Assembly (NCBI GenBank): GCA_035691065.1
Contig: DASSJT010000203.1
Coordinates: forward strand, 1-64,000
DNA length: 64,000 nt
Reading direction: 5' to 3'
Source of the DNA: DASSJT01 sp035691065
Lineage (GTDB): Bacteria > Actinomycetota > Actinomycetes > Actinomycetales > Dermatophilaceae
Shown: piece after piece, positions 26,762 through 35,361 of the stretch
How the letters are laid out: every line of letters begins with the position of its first letter
Numbering within the stretch: position 1 is the first letter of the stretch
The notes under the pieces: generated by a model
Seen by the model: only the letters and a program-made list of their open reading frames with translations
The model's database searches: none
What the model was told of the DNA's origin: nothing
Program-made: the position numbers and the translations under genes

Positions 26762-28198
26762 TCATGCAGTCTCGGCGATCTGCGTCCCCTCGAGTGGTAG
26801 CCGCACGGTGAAGGTTGTCTGCCCCGGCTCGGAGGTGACCTTGAGGTATCCGCGGTGCTTGTTCACCACGATGCGCCACGCGATGTCCAACCCGAGACCG
26901 GTTCCTTGACCGATCGGCTTCGTGGTGAAGAAGGGCTCGAAGATCCGGTCCTTGATGTCGCTCGGGATGCCGGGGCCGGTGTCGGCAATCTGGACAATGG
27001 CGTACTCGTCGTCATGGTGCGTCCGGACGGTCAACGTCCCGTCGGCACCCATCGCCTGCACGGCGTTGTCGATAAGGTTCGTCCACACCTGGTTGAGCTC
27101 CGCGGCATAGGAAGGCACCGGCGGGAGCGTGTCGTCGTACTCCTTGACCACCGTGATGTCCGGCGGGATCTTGCCAGCCATCATCACCAGAGTGCTGTCC
27201 AGCAACTGCCGCAGGTCAGCGGTCTGATGCGGTGACCGGTCCATCTGGGAGTACTGCCTCGCGGCGTCGACAAGCGTTGAGATGCGCGTCGTCGAGTCGG
27301 TGATCTCCTTCATCAACAGCTCGGTGTCGATGGTGTAGTAGAGCCAGTGGATTGCGCCGGCAAGGGAGTCGGTCGGGGCGGCGTTTGCGACCAGATCCAG
27401 CCAGTCGCCGTCGATCCCAGCCTGCACGAACGTCGGCGCGATCTGGTGCGCCGGCTCGACGCCGTGGTCGGTAAGCCAGTCGCTGAGCTCGTCCTCACGA
27501 TCGGCCGACTCGATGGCGGAGAACTCCGGCGCCTCGGCAACCCGCTGCGCGGCCTCGTCCTGGAACTTGATGAGGGTTTGTAGTGCAGCCTCGTCAAGGT
27601 GCCCGGCGGCGAGGGCCGCGAGCTTCTCGCGCATCTTGGACACGCGTTGCTGCAACGTCGCAGTGGCACGCACAGCGGCCGCCGCCGGGTTGTTCAGCTC
27701 GTGCGTGAGCCCCGCCGACAGGGACCCGAGGGCGAGCAGCCGTTCTCGCTGTGCGACCGTGCGCTGCCGCGTGGTGAAGCCCTGGAACAGGCCGCTCAGC
27801 AGGTGCTGGGCCATCGGGAACCACTGCTGCATCACGTCGCGCAGCACTGACCCGTCCATCTCGAAGAACATGCTCGGCTCGGTCACCCGGACGGATGAGT
27901 CATAGACCTGCGGCACCAGGTCACCCAGGTATGCCGTCCAGGCGCCGACATACGAACCGCGGAAGGACGTGCGGCTCACCTCGACGTCCTCGTCGCCGAC
28001 TTTCCGGGACATCACGAGGGCGCCCTCCAGCAACACGTAGAAACAGGAGGCGTCCTCACCCTGACGGTAGAGCCATCCGGGTTCCACCTGGACGACCTTG
28101 CCGTGCTCACAGAGATACCGCAGCCGATCATCGGAGAGCGCCTCGAACAGGAACAGCGTGCGCAGGAGCTCTGGTGTGCAGTCGGGAACGCGGTTCAT
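26762..28198 (-). CDS. Histidine kinase with N-terminal Crp-like sensor domain
   Basis: A soluble sensor kinase of 478 residues with no membrane segments. Residues about 10-135 form a cyclic-nucleotide-binding-like fold (LFEALSDDRLRYLCEHG, GWLYRQGEDASCFYVLLEG), but the phosphate-binding cassette (FGE...RxA) is not recognisable, so cAMP binding is doubtful. The phospho-acceptor is His166 in LSAGLTHELNNPAA, then a long helical insert, N-box NLIDNAVQAM, DTGPGIP, FEPFFTTK and GTGLGLDIA. It starts 15 bp after the response-regulator/reductase fusion gene, which is its obvious partner. The signal is unknown. Confidence 0.9.
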   Translation of the reverse strand: MNRVPDCTPELLRTLFLFEALSDDRLRYLCEHGKVVQVEPGWLYRQGEDASCFYVLLEGALVMSRKVGDEDVEVSRTSFRGSYVGAWTAYLGDLVPQVYDSSVRVTEPSMFFEMDGSVLRDVMQQWFPMAQHLLSGLFQGFTTRQRTVAQRERLLALGSLSAGLTHELNNPAAAAVRATATLQQRVSKMREKLAALAAGHLDEAALQTLIKFQDEAAQRVAEAPEFSAIESADREDELSDWLTDHGVEPAHQIAPTFVQAGIDGDWLDLVANAAPTDSLAGAIHWLYYTIDTELLMKEITDSTTRISTLVDAARQYSQMDRSPHQTADLRQLLDSTLVMMAGKIPPDITVVKEYDDTLPPVPSYAAELNQVWTNLIDNAVQAMGADGTLTVRTHHDDEYAIVQIADTGPGIPSDIKDRIFEPFFTTKPIGQGTGLGLDIAWRIVVNKHRGYLKVTSEPGQTTFTVRLPLEGTQIAETA

Positions 28199-28213
28199 CT
28201 GGCCTCCAGCGGC

Positions 28214-29908
28214 TTAGAGCTTTTCGAGGAAGCGGTGCACGAGCATCACCGCCATGGCACCCTCGCCTACTGCAGAAGCGACACGTTTCACCGAGTCGGC
28301 TCTGGCGTCCCCCGCAACGAACACGCCGGGAACACTCGTCTCGAGGTGGTAGGGGTCACGGTCAAGCGTCCAGCCGCTCGGCCGGAGCCCGTCCACCAGA
28401 AGGTCCGGGCCGGAGAGCACAAACCCGTGCTCGTCGCGCATGATTGCGTCGCCGAGCCAGTCCGTGCGTGGCTCCGCCCCAATGAAGACGAACAACCACT
28501 GGGTGTCCACTGATTCCTTCTCGCCAGTCGTGGCATCCAGCAGGGTCAATGCCTCGACGTGGTCTGCGCCGTGGGCCTCGACGACGCTGGTTCCCATGCG
28601 GACGTGGATGTTCGGTGTCGCCTCGATCTGGCTGATGAGATAGGAGGACATCGACTGGGTCAGGGAGGAGCCACGGGTCAGCATGGTCACTGACCGGCAC
28701 CGCCGTGCGAGGTGGACGGCCGCCTGCCCAGCGGAGTTGGCCCCGCCGACGACATAGACGTCCTGGCCAGCGCAGCTGATCGCCTCGGTGAGTGCGGCAC
28801 CGTAGAACACGCCGCGACCGGTAAGCGCTTCGGCACCGGGCGCATCGAGCTGTCGGTAGGCAACCCCGGTCGCCAGGATGGCCGTGTGGGCCTCGATGCG
28901 ACCGCCGTCGGCGAAACGGATGACGCGTGCCGCGCCGTGCGTCTCCACGGCGTTCACCTCTCGCGCGCTGATCACCTCGGCGCCGAACTTGAGCGCCTGG
29001 CGGCGGGCGCGCTCCGCCAGCTGGGAGCCGGAGATGCCGTCGGGGAAGCCGAGGTAGTTCTCGATGCGCGAGCTCTGGCCGGCTTGCCCACCGGTCGCTG
29101 TGCGTTCGATCAGGACGGTGCGCAGGCCCTCGGACGCGGCATAGACAGCAGCACCCAACCCGGCGGGCCCTCCGCCAACGACGATGACGTCGTAGAACTC
29201 GGCAGCGGGATCCGTGGCAAGCCCCACATGGGAGGCGATGTCGGCGTCGCTGGGTGTGCGGAGCACCTCCCCTTCGGGGGTGATGACCACTGGGATGCAT
29301 CCCTCGTCCGACACCTCTGCGGCGGTCAACAAACGCTGACCCTCGGGCTCCGTGGCGGCATACCAGCGATAAGGCACCCGGTTGCGGGCCAGGAAATCCC
29401 GCACCTCGAACGAACGTGCGGACCAGCGATGCCCGATCACCTTGGTCTCGGGGACCGGCCCGTGCGCCGTTCTGGCCCACTCCTGAAGCAACTCGGTGAC
29501 GACCGGGTACAGCTTCTCCTCCGGAGGGTCCCAGGGTTTGAGCAGGTAGTGGTCGACGTCTACCAGGTTGATCGCCTGGATGGCTGCATCCGTGTCGGCG
29601 TAGGCGGTCAGCAGGACCCGCCGGGCAGAGGGGAAGATGTCCATGGCCTGCTCAAGGAACTCGATGCCATTCATCTGCGGCATCCGGTAGTCCGCCATGA
29701 TCACCGCGACCTGCTCGCCGCGGAGCTTGAGCTCACGCAACGCCTCGAGTGTCTGCGGCCCGCTCTCGCCACGGACGACCCGATGCTCCGAGCCGTATTC
29801 GCGACGCAGATCGCGGGCGACCGCCCTTGACACGCTCGGGTCGTCATCGACCGTGACGATCGCTGGCCGGCTGAGCCGGTCATCGGGTCTGGGTCCGGCC
29901 AACCTCAC
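28214..29908 (-). CDS. Response regulator fused to Grx-like and thioredoxin-reductase-like domains
   Basis: A 564-residue response regulator whose output is a flavoprotein. Receiver: about 15-140, phospho-acceptor Asp73 in MADYRMPQMNG, switch Lys124 in LLKPW. A glutaredoxin-like domain spans 153-232; the CPxC site reads WSARS (162-166) and the cis-proline is in CIPVVI. The thioredoxin-reductase-like part, 237-560, has FAD motif VVGGGPAGLGAA, NAD(P)H motif VVGGANSAGQAA and the final VFVAGDA. The catalytic CxxC is replaced by GAAL (370-373). All disulfide chemistry appears lost, so a NAD(P)H/flavin-dependent signalling role is more likely than thioredoxin reduction. Starts at GTG 29908, overlapping the hydantoinase gene by 29 bp. 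Confidence 0.9.
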   Translation of the reverse strand: MRLAGPRPDDRLSRPAIVTVDDDPSVSRAVARDLRREYGSEHRVVRGESGPQTLEALRELKLRGEQVAVIMADYRMPQMNGIEFLEQAMDIFPSARRVLLTAYADTDAAIQAINLVDVDHYLLKPWDPPEEKLYPVVTELLQEWARTAHGPVPETKVIGHRWSARSFEVRDFLARNRVPYRWYAATEPEGQRLLTAAEVSDEGCIPVVITPEGEVLRTPSDADIASHVGLATDPAAEFYDVIVVGGGPAGLGAAVYAASEGLRTVLIERTATGGQAGQSSRIENYLGFPDGISGSQLAERARRQALKFGAEVISAREVNAVETHGAARVIRFADGGRIEAHTAILATGVAYRQLDAPGAEALTGRGVFYGAALTEAISCAGQDVYVVGGANSAGQAAVHLARRCRSVTMLTRGSSLTQSMSSYLISQIEATPNIHVRMGTSVVEAHGADHVEALTLLDATTGEKESVDTQWLFVFIGAEPRTDWLGDAIMRDEHGFVLSGPDLLVDGLRPSGWTLDRDPYHLETSVPGVFVAGDARADSVKRVASAVGEGAMAVMLVHRFLEKL

Positions 29909-32900
29909 TCCCTCCCCCGTCCTGGCGGACTACCGCAGGCCTCCTCGATCCTAGGTCAGGTGTTTCGGGTGGCGGACCGTACCCGCCCCCGCCAGGGGTC
30001 TCGATGACAAACACGTCGGCCGCCTCCACCTCTACCGAGTCGCGCCCGGCCACCGGCGAGGTGGTGCCGTCGGTGTGCTCGATCCATTGGCGGCCGAGGG
30101 CGCCGGGCGCCCCGCCGGCCATGCCGTAGGGCGCGATCCGCCGGTGGCTGCTGAGCAGGGTGACCGTCATCGGGGTCAGGAAACGGAGGCGACGTCGACC
30201 CCCAGAGCCGCCGTGGTGGCGGCCGGAGCCGCCGCTGCCATGTCGGATCTCATAGCTCTCGAGTCGGACGGGGAAGCGCCACTCGAGGACCTCGGGGTCG
30301 GTCAGCCGGGAGTTGGTCATGTGGGTCTGCACGACATCAGTGCCGTCGAAGTCAGGCCCGGCGCCTGAGCCGCTGGCCACCGTCTCGTAGTACTGGTAGC
30401 GGTCGTCGCCGAAGGCGAAGTTGTTCATCGTGCCCGACCCTTCAGCCTGGACGCCCAGGGCGGCATACAACGCCCCGGTCACCGCCTGGGACGTCTCGAC
30501 GTTGCCGGCGACGACTGCGGCGGGGTAGCAGGGAGCGAGCAGGCTGCCTTGCGGGATGGTGACCTCAACCGGCTCGAGACAGCCGGCGTTCAGGGGGATG
30601 TCGTCGTCGACCAGGGAGCGGAGCACGTAGAGGATCGCGGCCATCGTGACCGACGAAGGTGCATTGGAGTTGTCCGGTTGCTGGTCCGACGTACCGGTGA
30701 AGTCGATGTGGGCGGAACGCGTCTCGTGGTCGACGGTGATCACGACTTTGATGACTGCTCCGGAGTCGAGCTCGTAGCGGTAGGCACCTCCTGGCAGGTT
30801 CGCGATGACCCGGCGCACTGCCTCGGCGGCGTTCTCCCTCACGTGCCCCATGTAGGCCATCACCACATCGAGACCGAAATCCTCGACAAGGGCGTGCAGC
30901 TCGGTGACTCCCTTTTCGTTGGCTGCCAGCTGCGCTCGCAGATCGGCCAGGTTGTCATCCGGGCTCCGGGCCGGGTACTGGCCGCCGGTCAGCAGCTCAT
31001 GGAGCTCGTGCTCGAGCATCCGGCCATCCCGAGTGAGGAGTGCGTTGTCGATCAGGACGCCCTCCTCCTCGACCCGGCGGCTGAAGGGTGGCATCGAGCC
31101 CGGGGTCAGGCCACCGACGTCCGCATGGTGGCCTCGGGAGGCGACGTAGAACAGAACGCGTCCGCGACCGTCGAAGACGGGGGTCACCACCGTGATGTCG
31201 GGCAGGTGGGTTCCGCCTCGGTAGGGGTTGTTGAGGACGTAGGAGTCACCGGGTCGCATCCGTCCGGCGTTGGCCTCGATCACCGCCTTGATCGACTCGC
31301 CCATCGACCCGAGGTGCACGGGAATGTGGGGTGCGTTGGCCACCAGATGACCATCGGGATCGAAGAGGGCGCAGGAGAAGTCGAGCCGCTCCTTGATGTT
31401 GACCGAGTTGGCGGTGGCCCGCAGTCGCTCGCCCATCTGCTCCGCGATGGACATGAAGAGGTTGTTGAACAGCTCTAGCAGCACGGGGTCGACATCGGTG
31501 GTGGCTCCGGGCTCCCCGGCTCGGGCCGCTGTCCGCTCCAACATGAGGTGGTTGTGGTCGGTGACCCGAGCCTGCCAGCCCAGGTCGACCACCGTGGTGG
31601 CGTTGGCCTCAGCAATGATGGCAGGCCCCTCCACCACGTCGCCGGAGGAGAGCTCCTCGCGGCGGAACAGGTCCACCTCGGCCCATTCGTCGGTGTACAT
31701 GCGCACCCTCGAGGCCGGTCTCAGTGCGCCTTCGCGGGCCGTGCTCATGACCTCGTCTGGATGGGACTCGGTGCGCGCCGTCAGCTCCACGGACACGGCC
31801 TCCACGATCACGGGGCGTTCGGGCATGAGGAAGGAGAACCTCCGCCGGTACACGCGCTCGAACTCCTGGAGCATGTCCTCGATGTCTCGGCAAGGTACTT
31901 CGACTGCAGTGTCGGTGCCGGCGTACTTGAGGTGGGCTCGGCGCACCACGGACATCCGTTCCATGGGCACGCCCTGGTCGGCCAGCTCGCGCCTCCCGGC
32001 GTCGATGAGCGGTGCGACCGCCGCGTCGAGTCCATCCCGCCCCAGCACGGAAAGCGGTGCCTCGACGGCCGTCTCCCGCGTGGCGGTGACGTCGGCCAGG
32101 CCCATGCCGTATGCCGACAGGACGCCGGCGAAGGGGTGGATGAGAATCCGGGTCATACCGAGTCGGTCGGCGACAGCGCAGGCGTGCTGACCACCCGCGC
32201 CTCCGAATGTCGACAGCGTGTAGCGGGTGATGTCGTGGCCACGCTGCACCGACACCTTCTTGATCGCGTCCGCCATGTTGCTGACCGCGATGCGCAGGAA
32301 GCCGGCGGCCACCTCCTCGGGGCTGCGCCCGTCCTCGATCGTGTCGGCCAGGTCCCGGAAGGCGCGCGCCACCAGCTCGGCGTCCAGCGGCTCGTCGCCG
32401 TCGTCGCCGAAGACCGCCGGAAAGTGCGCCGGCTGGATGCGTCCCAGCATGACGTTGGCGTCGGTGACCGTCAGGGGCCCGCCCCGGCGGTAGGCGACCG
32501 GCCCGGGATCGGCGCCTGCAGACGACGGTCCGACGCGGTACCGCTGGCCATCGAACTGCAGGATCGACCCGCCCCCTGCGGCAACGGTGTGGATGCTCAT
32601 GACGGGCGCGCGGACTCGCACGCCAGCGATCTGGGTGTCGTACTGCCGCTCGAACTCCCCGGCGTAGTGAGACACGTCGGTGGAGGTCCCGCCCATGTCG
32701 AACCCGATGACGTGGGACAGGTCGGCCGCCTCCGCGGTCCGAGCCATTCCGACGATGCCTCCGGCGGGTCCGGAGAGGATCGCGTCCTTGCCGCGGAAAT
32801 GGTGCGCCTCGGTGAGACCTCCCGATGAGCGCATGAACTGACATCTCACGCCCGGCAGTGCGCTGCTCACCTGGTCCACGTAGCGCCGCAGGATGGGCGA

Positions 32901-33545
32901 CAGGTAGGCGTCGACGATGGTGGTGTCTCCGCGCGAGACCAGCTTCATCAACGGGCTGACCTCGTGGGAGAGGGAGATCTGGGTGAAGCCCATGTCCCGG
33001 GCAAGCTTCCCGATCTGCAGCTCGTGACCAGGGTTTCGGAAGGCGTGCATCAGGACGACCGCCACGCTGCGGAAGCCACGGTCGAACGCAGCCTCCAGCC
33101 CTGGTCGCAGCGACCCTGGATCGAGGGGAGTCACCACCTCGCCCCTGGCGTCGAGCCGCTCGGTGACCTCGACGACGACCGAGTGCAGCAGGTCGGGCAG
33201 CTCGATGCGCCGGTCGAAGATCCGGGGCCGGTTCTGGTAGGCGATGCGCTGGGCATCGGCGAAGCCGCGGGTGGTCACGAGGACCGTCGGCTCGCCCTTG
33301 CGTTCCAGCAGGGCGTTCGTGGCGACTGTCGTGCCCATCTTCACCGCTGAGATGTCCTCGACGGGGATCGGCTCGCTGTCTCCGAGCCCGAGCACCTCGC
33401 GGATCCCGGCGATCGCTGCGTCCTCGTACCGCTTGGCGTTCTCCGAAAGCAGCTTGTGGGTGACCAGGGCTCCGTCCCCGCGACGGGCGACCACGTCGGT
33501 GAACGTACCTCCGCGGTCGACCCAGAACTCCCATGGTCCTGTCAT
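29880..33545 (-). CDS. Hydantoinase A/B (5-oxoprolinase family) fusion protein
   Basis: A 1,221-residue ATP-dependent amide-ring hydrolase with both halves in one chain, as in 5-oxoprolinase. The HyuA half has the actin-like ATPase motifs WVDRGGTFTDVVAR (N-terminus) and GFDMGGTSTDVSHYAG, plus STFGGAGGQHACAVA. The HyuB half begins near residue 690 (ELFNNLFMSIAEQMGERL) and includes NNPYRGGTHLPDITVV and a C-terminal GGGGYGPP. The substrate could be 5-oxoproline, a hydantoin or a related lactam. The start is ATG 33545 or ATG 33554; a longer open frame upstream is antisense-like. It is the gene directly upstream of the REC-reductase fusion and overlaps it. Confidence 0.9.
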   Translation of the reverse strand: MTGPWEFWVDRGGTFTDVVARRGDGALVTHKLLSENAKRYEDAAIAGIREVLGLGDSEPIPVEDISAVKMGTTVATNALLERKGEPTVLVTTRGFADAQRIAYQNRPRIFDRRIELPDLLHSVVVEVTERLDARGEVVTPLDPGSLRPGLEAAFDRGFRSVAVVLMHAFRNPGHELQIGKLARDMGFTQISLSHEVSPLMKLVSRGDTTIVDAYLSPILRRYVDQVSSALPGVRCQFMRSSGGLTEAHHFRGKDAILSGPAGGIVGMARTAEAADLSHVIGFDMGGTSTDVSHYAGEFERQYDTQIAGVRVRAPVMSIHTVAAGGGSILQFDGQRYRVGPSSAGADPGPVAYRRGGPLTVTDANVMLGRIQPAHFPAVFGDDGDEPLDAELVARAFRDLADTIEDGRSPEEVAAGFLRIAVSNMADAIKKVSVQRGHDITRYTLSTFGGAGGQHACAVADRLGMTRILIHPFAGVLSAYGMGLADVTATRETAVEAPLSVLGRDGLDAAVAPLIDAGRRELADQGVPMERMSVVRRAHLKYAGTDTAVEVPCRDIEDMLQEFERVYRRRFSFLMPERPVIVEAVSVELTARTESHPDEVMSTAREGALRPASRVRMYTDEWAEVDLFRREELSSGDVVEGPAIIAEANATTVVDLGWQARVTDHNHLMLERTAARAGEPGATTDVDPVLLELFNNLFMSIAEQMGERLRATANSVNIKERLDFSCALFDPDGHLVANAPHIPVHLGSMGESIKAVIEANAGRMRPGDSYVLNNPYRGGTHLPDITVVTPVFDGRGRVLFYVASRGHHADVGGLTPGSMPPFSRRVEEEGVLIDNALLTRDGRMLEHELHELLTGGQYPARSPDDNLADLRAQLAANEKGVTELHALVEDFGLDVVMAYMGHVRENAAEAVRRVIANLPGGAYRYELDSGAVIKVVITVDHETRSAHIDFTGTSDQQPDNSNAPSSVTMAAILYVLRSLVDDDIPLNAGCLEPVEVTIPQGSLLAPCYPAAVVAGNVETSQAVTGALYAALGVQAEGSGTMNNFAFGDDRYQYYETVASGSGAGPDFDGTDVVQTHMTNSRLTDPEVLEWRFPVRLESYEIRHGSGGSGRHHGGSGGRRRLRFLTPMTVTLLSSHRRIAPYGMAGGAPGALGRQWIEHTDGTTSPVAGRDSVEVEAADVFVIETPGGGGYGPPPETPDLGSRRPAVVRQDGGGSEVGRTQTR

Positions 33546-33601
33546 GGGCAGCATTATCCGGGGCTGTCTGCCAGGGCTTCCTGCCAGGAGCGCGGGCCGG
33601 G

Positions 33602-34417
33602 TCACTTCGAGGCTGGCAGGCCGACTGCCAGGTCTCGCTCGACCTGGGCCGGGTGTGCCGTCCCCGCACCGAGGGCCTCGGCTCGGGCCACCACCGCCGG
33701 CTCGTCCCGCATGAGGACGAGCCCCCGTCTCAGCAGGACCGTTGGTGGTTTCCGGCGCTCGGATAGGTCGCGCAGCAGTCGCCAGAGGAAGGTCACCAGC
33801 CGCGGCCGGTGCACGCAGTAGGCGGCGCGCAGGAGCCCACGTCGTCGGAGGTCGTCGATGATCTCGGCGGCGAAGATGCCCTCGGCAACGACGAGGTCGT
33901 CCAGCTCGCACGCCACCGTCGCGGTCCCGACCGCACGGCTGTGGGCGATGTCGTAGACCGGGATCACGGCGCTGCCGTGGCGGACCAGCTGGTCCAGGGC
34001 GGCCAGGGCGGCGTCCCGGTCCCAGCTGTCCGGGTGGTCCCAGTCGACGATCCCCAGCTCCTCGCTTCGGGGGACCGAGGGGTCGTCCCCGTCGCGGTAG
34101 AAGTCGTCGAGCCGGACGACCGGCCAGCCGTGGGCGGCCTGGAGCCGTGCCGCCAGCCGGGACTTGCCGGCACCGCTCGGTCCGGCGAGGATCACCACGC
34201 GGGCCAACGACACTGCCGACGGGCCACCGCCAGGAACCGCGACAGGATCGGGCCCCTGTGGAGCCGCCGCAGGATCGGGCCTCTGTGGAGCCGGCGTCCC
34301 GGGGGGCGCCACGTCCCGCACGCCGGGCGGCGCCCCGGCCCGCGCCCCGGGCGGCGCCTCGGGCCCCACCCCGGGCGGCGCCCCGGCCCGCGCTCCGGGC
34401 GGCAGCTCGTCGGCCAA
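33602..34417 (-). CDS. Uridine-kinase-like P-loop protein with proline-rich N-terminus
   Basis: A phosphotransferase of the uridine kinase superfamily: Walker A LAGPSGAGKSRLAARL, substrate loop VRLDDFYRDGDDP, DWDHPDSWD and VVAEGIFAAE. Nucleoside or pantothenate-like substrates are possible; the setting favours nucleosides or (deoxy)ribose. TTG 34417 starts two bases after the upstream stop with AAGGG 9 bp before it, giving 271 residues. The first 65 would then be a repeat-coded proline/alanine/glycine stretch. If GTG 34213 is the real start, the protein has 203 residues, close to the family norm, and the repeat is untranslated. Confidence 0.75.
   Translation of the reverse strand: MADELPPGARAGAPPGVGPEAPPGARAGAPPGVRDVAPPGTPAPQRPDPAAAPQGPDPVAVPGGGPSAVSLARVVILAGPSGAGKSRLAARLQAAHGWPVVRLDDFYRDGDDPSVPRSEELGIVDWDHPDSWDRDAALAALDQLVRHGSAVIPVYDIAHSRAVGTATVACELDDLVVAEGIFAAEIIDDLRRRGLLRAAYCVHRPRLVTFLWRLLRDLSERRKPPTVLLRRGLVLMRDEPAVVARAEALGAGTAHPAQVERDLAVGLPASK
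34323..34403 (-). repeat. 24-bp tandem repeats at the start of the kinase gene
   Basis: Units of CCGGGCGGCGCCCCGGCCCG plus four bases start at 34323, 34347 and 34371, with a 9-bp partial copy after them (plus strand). Units 1 and 3 differ at one position. In the kinase frame they read as repeats of GAPPGARA/GVGPEAPP type. Confidence 0.85.
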
Positions 34418-34419
34418 GC

Positions 34420-35361
34420 TCAGCGACCCTTGGGGTGCCAGACGGTCTTGGTCTCCAGGAACGCGGTCAGGCGCGACAGGTCGGGCTCGGCCGTCCAGTC
34501 GGGCTCGACCGCGTCGGCACCGGCACCGCCGGGCCGAAGCACGCGCTTGAGGTTCTCCGCCGCCGCCAGCTCCAGGTCGCCCCAGCCCAGGCCCTCGACG
34601 CCCGCCGCGCCCGTGAGGTCGATGGCGTTGACGTCGCGGTGCGAGGCCAGGTGCGGCGCCACCTCCGCCGTCAGCCCGGTGATCAGGTTGACCACCCCAC
34701 CGGGCACGTCCGAGGTGGCCAGCGCTTCGGCCAGCGTGATCGCCGGGATCGGCCGCTCCTGCGACGTGAGCACCACTGCGGTGTTGCCCGACACAACCAC
34801 CGGCGCGATCACCGAGACCAGCCCGAGCAGCGAGGACTGCTGCGGCGCAAGGATCGCCACGACGCCGGTCGGCTCGGGTGCCGAGATGTCGAAGTACGGG
34901 CCTGCGACCGGGTTCAGACCGCCAAGAACCTGGGTGAACTTGTCGGACCACCCGGCATACCAGACCCACCGGTCGATCGCCGCGGAGACCAGCGCTTCTG
35001 CGCGGGCCGGGGTGACACCCTCGGACGCTCGCACGTCCGACGCGAACTGTGCCCGGCGGGACTCCATCACCTCGGCAACGCGGTACAGGACCTGGCCGCG
35101 GTTGTATGCCGTGGCGCCGGCCCAGCCGGCGAAGGCGCCTCGCGCGGCCAGGACGGCGTCGCGCGCGTCCTTGCGCGAACCCATGGCCGCGTTCGCCAGG
35201 AATGTGCGCGCCCGGTTGGCCGCGAAGACCTCATAGGACCGCCCACTCTCGCTGCGGGGGAAGGCCCCGCCGATGTAGAGCTTGTAGGTCTTCTTGACCT
35301 CGACTCGCGATCCAGCGAGGCCGCTGGCGCTGGTGCCAGCGGTGGTCCTGGTCGGGCTCAC
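34420..35361 (-). CDS. Aldehyde dehydrogenase-like protein lacking the catalytic domain
   Basis: A 313-residue ALDH homologue, starting at GTG 35361 and overlapping the preceding dehydrogenase by GTGA. Residues about 25-240 align with the NAD-binding part (YKLYIGGAFPRSESG, APEPTGVVAILAPQQSSLLG, ALATSDVPGGVVNLITG). The whole catalytic subdomain is missing: no GxxC nucleophile and no ELGG glutamate. The chain then jumps to an oligomerisation-type tail, LETKTVWHPKG. It cannot be an active dehydrogenase by itself. Together with the upstream gene (490+313 residues) it matches the two-part layout of bacterial ALDH16, here split into two genes. Confidence 0.85.
   Translation of the reverse strand: MSPTRTTAGTSASGLAGSRVEVKKTYKLYIGGAFPRSESGRSYEVFAANRARTFLANAAMGSRKDARDAVLAARGAFAGWAGATAYNRGQVLYRVAEVMESRRAQFASDVRASEGVTPARAEALVSAAIDRWVWYAGWSDKFTQVLGGLNPVAGPYFDISAPEPTGVVAILAPQQSSLLGLVSVIAPVVVSGNTAVVLTSQERPIPAITLAEALATSDVPGGVVNLITGLTAEVAPHLASHRDVNAIDLTGAAGVEGLGWGDLELAAAENLKRVLRPGGAGADAVEPDWTAEPDLSRLTAFLETKTVWHPKGR

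Noticed and set aside
33546..33911. A 120-residue N-terminal extension of the hydantoinase
   Set aside because: It overlaps the end of the kinase gene in another frame, is Arg/Pro-rich and absent from the family; ATG 33545 or 33554 fits homologues.
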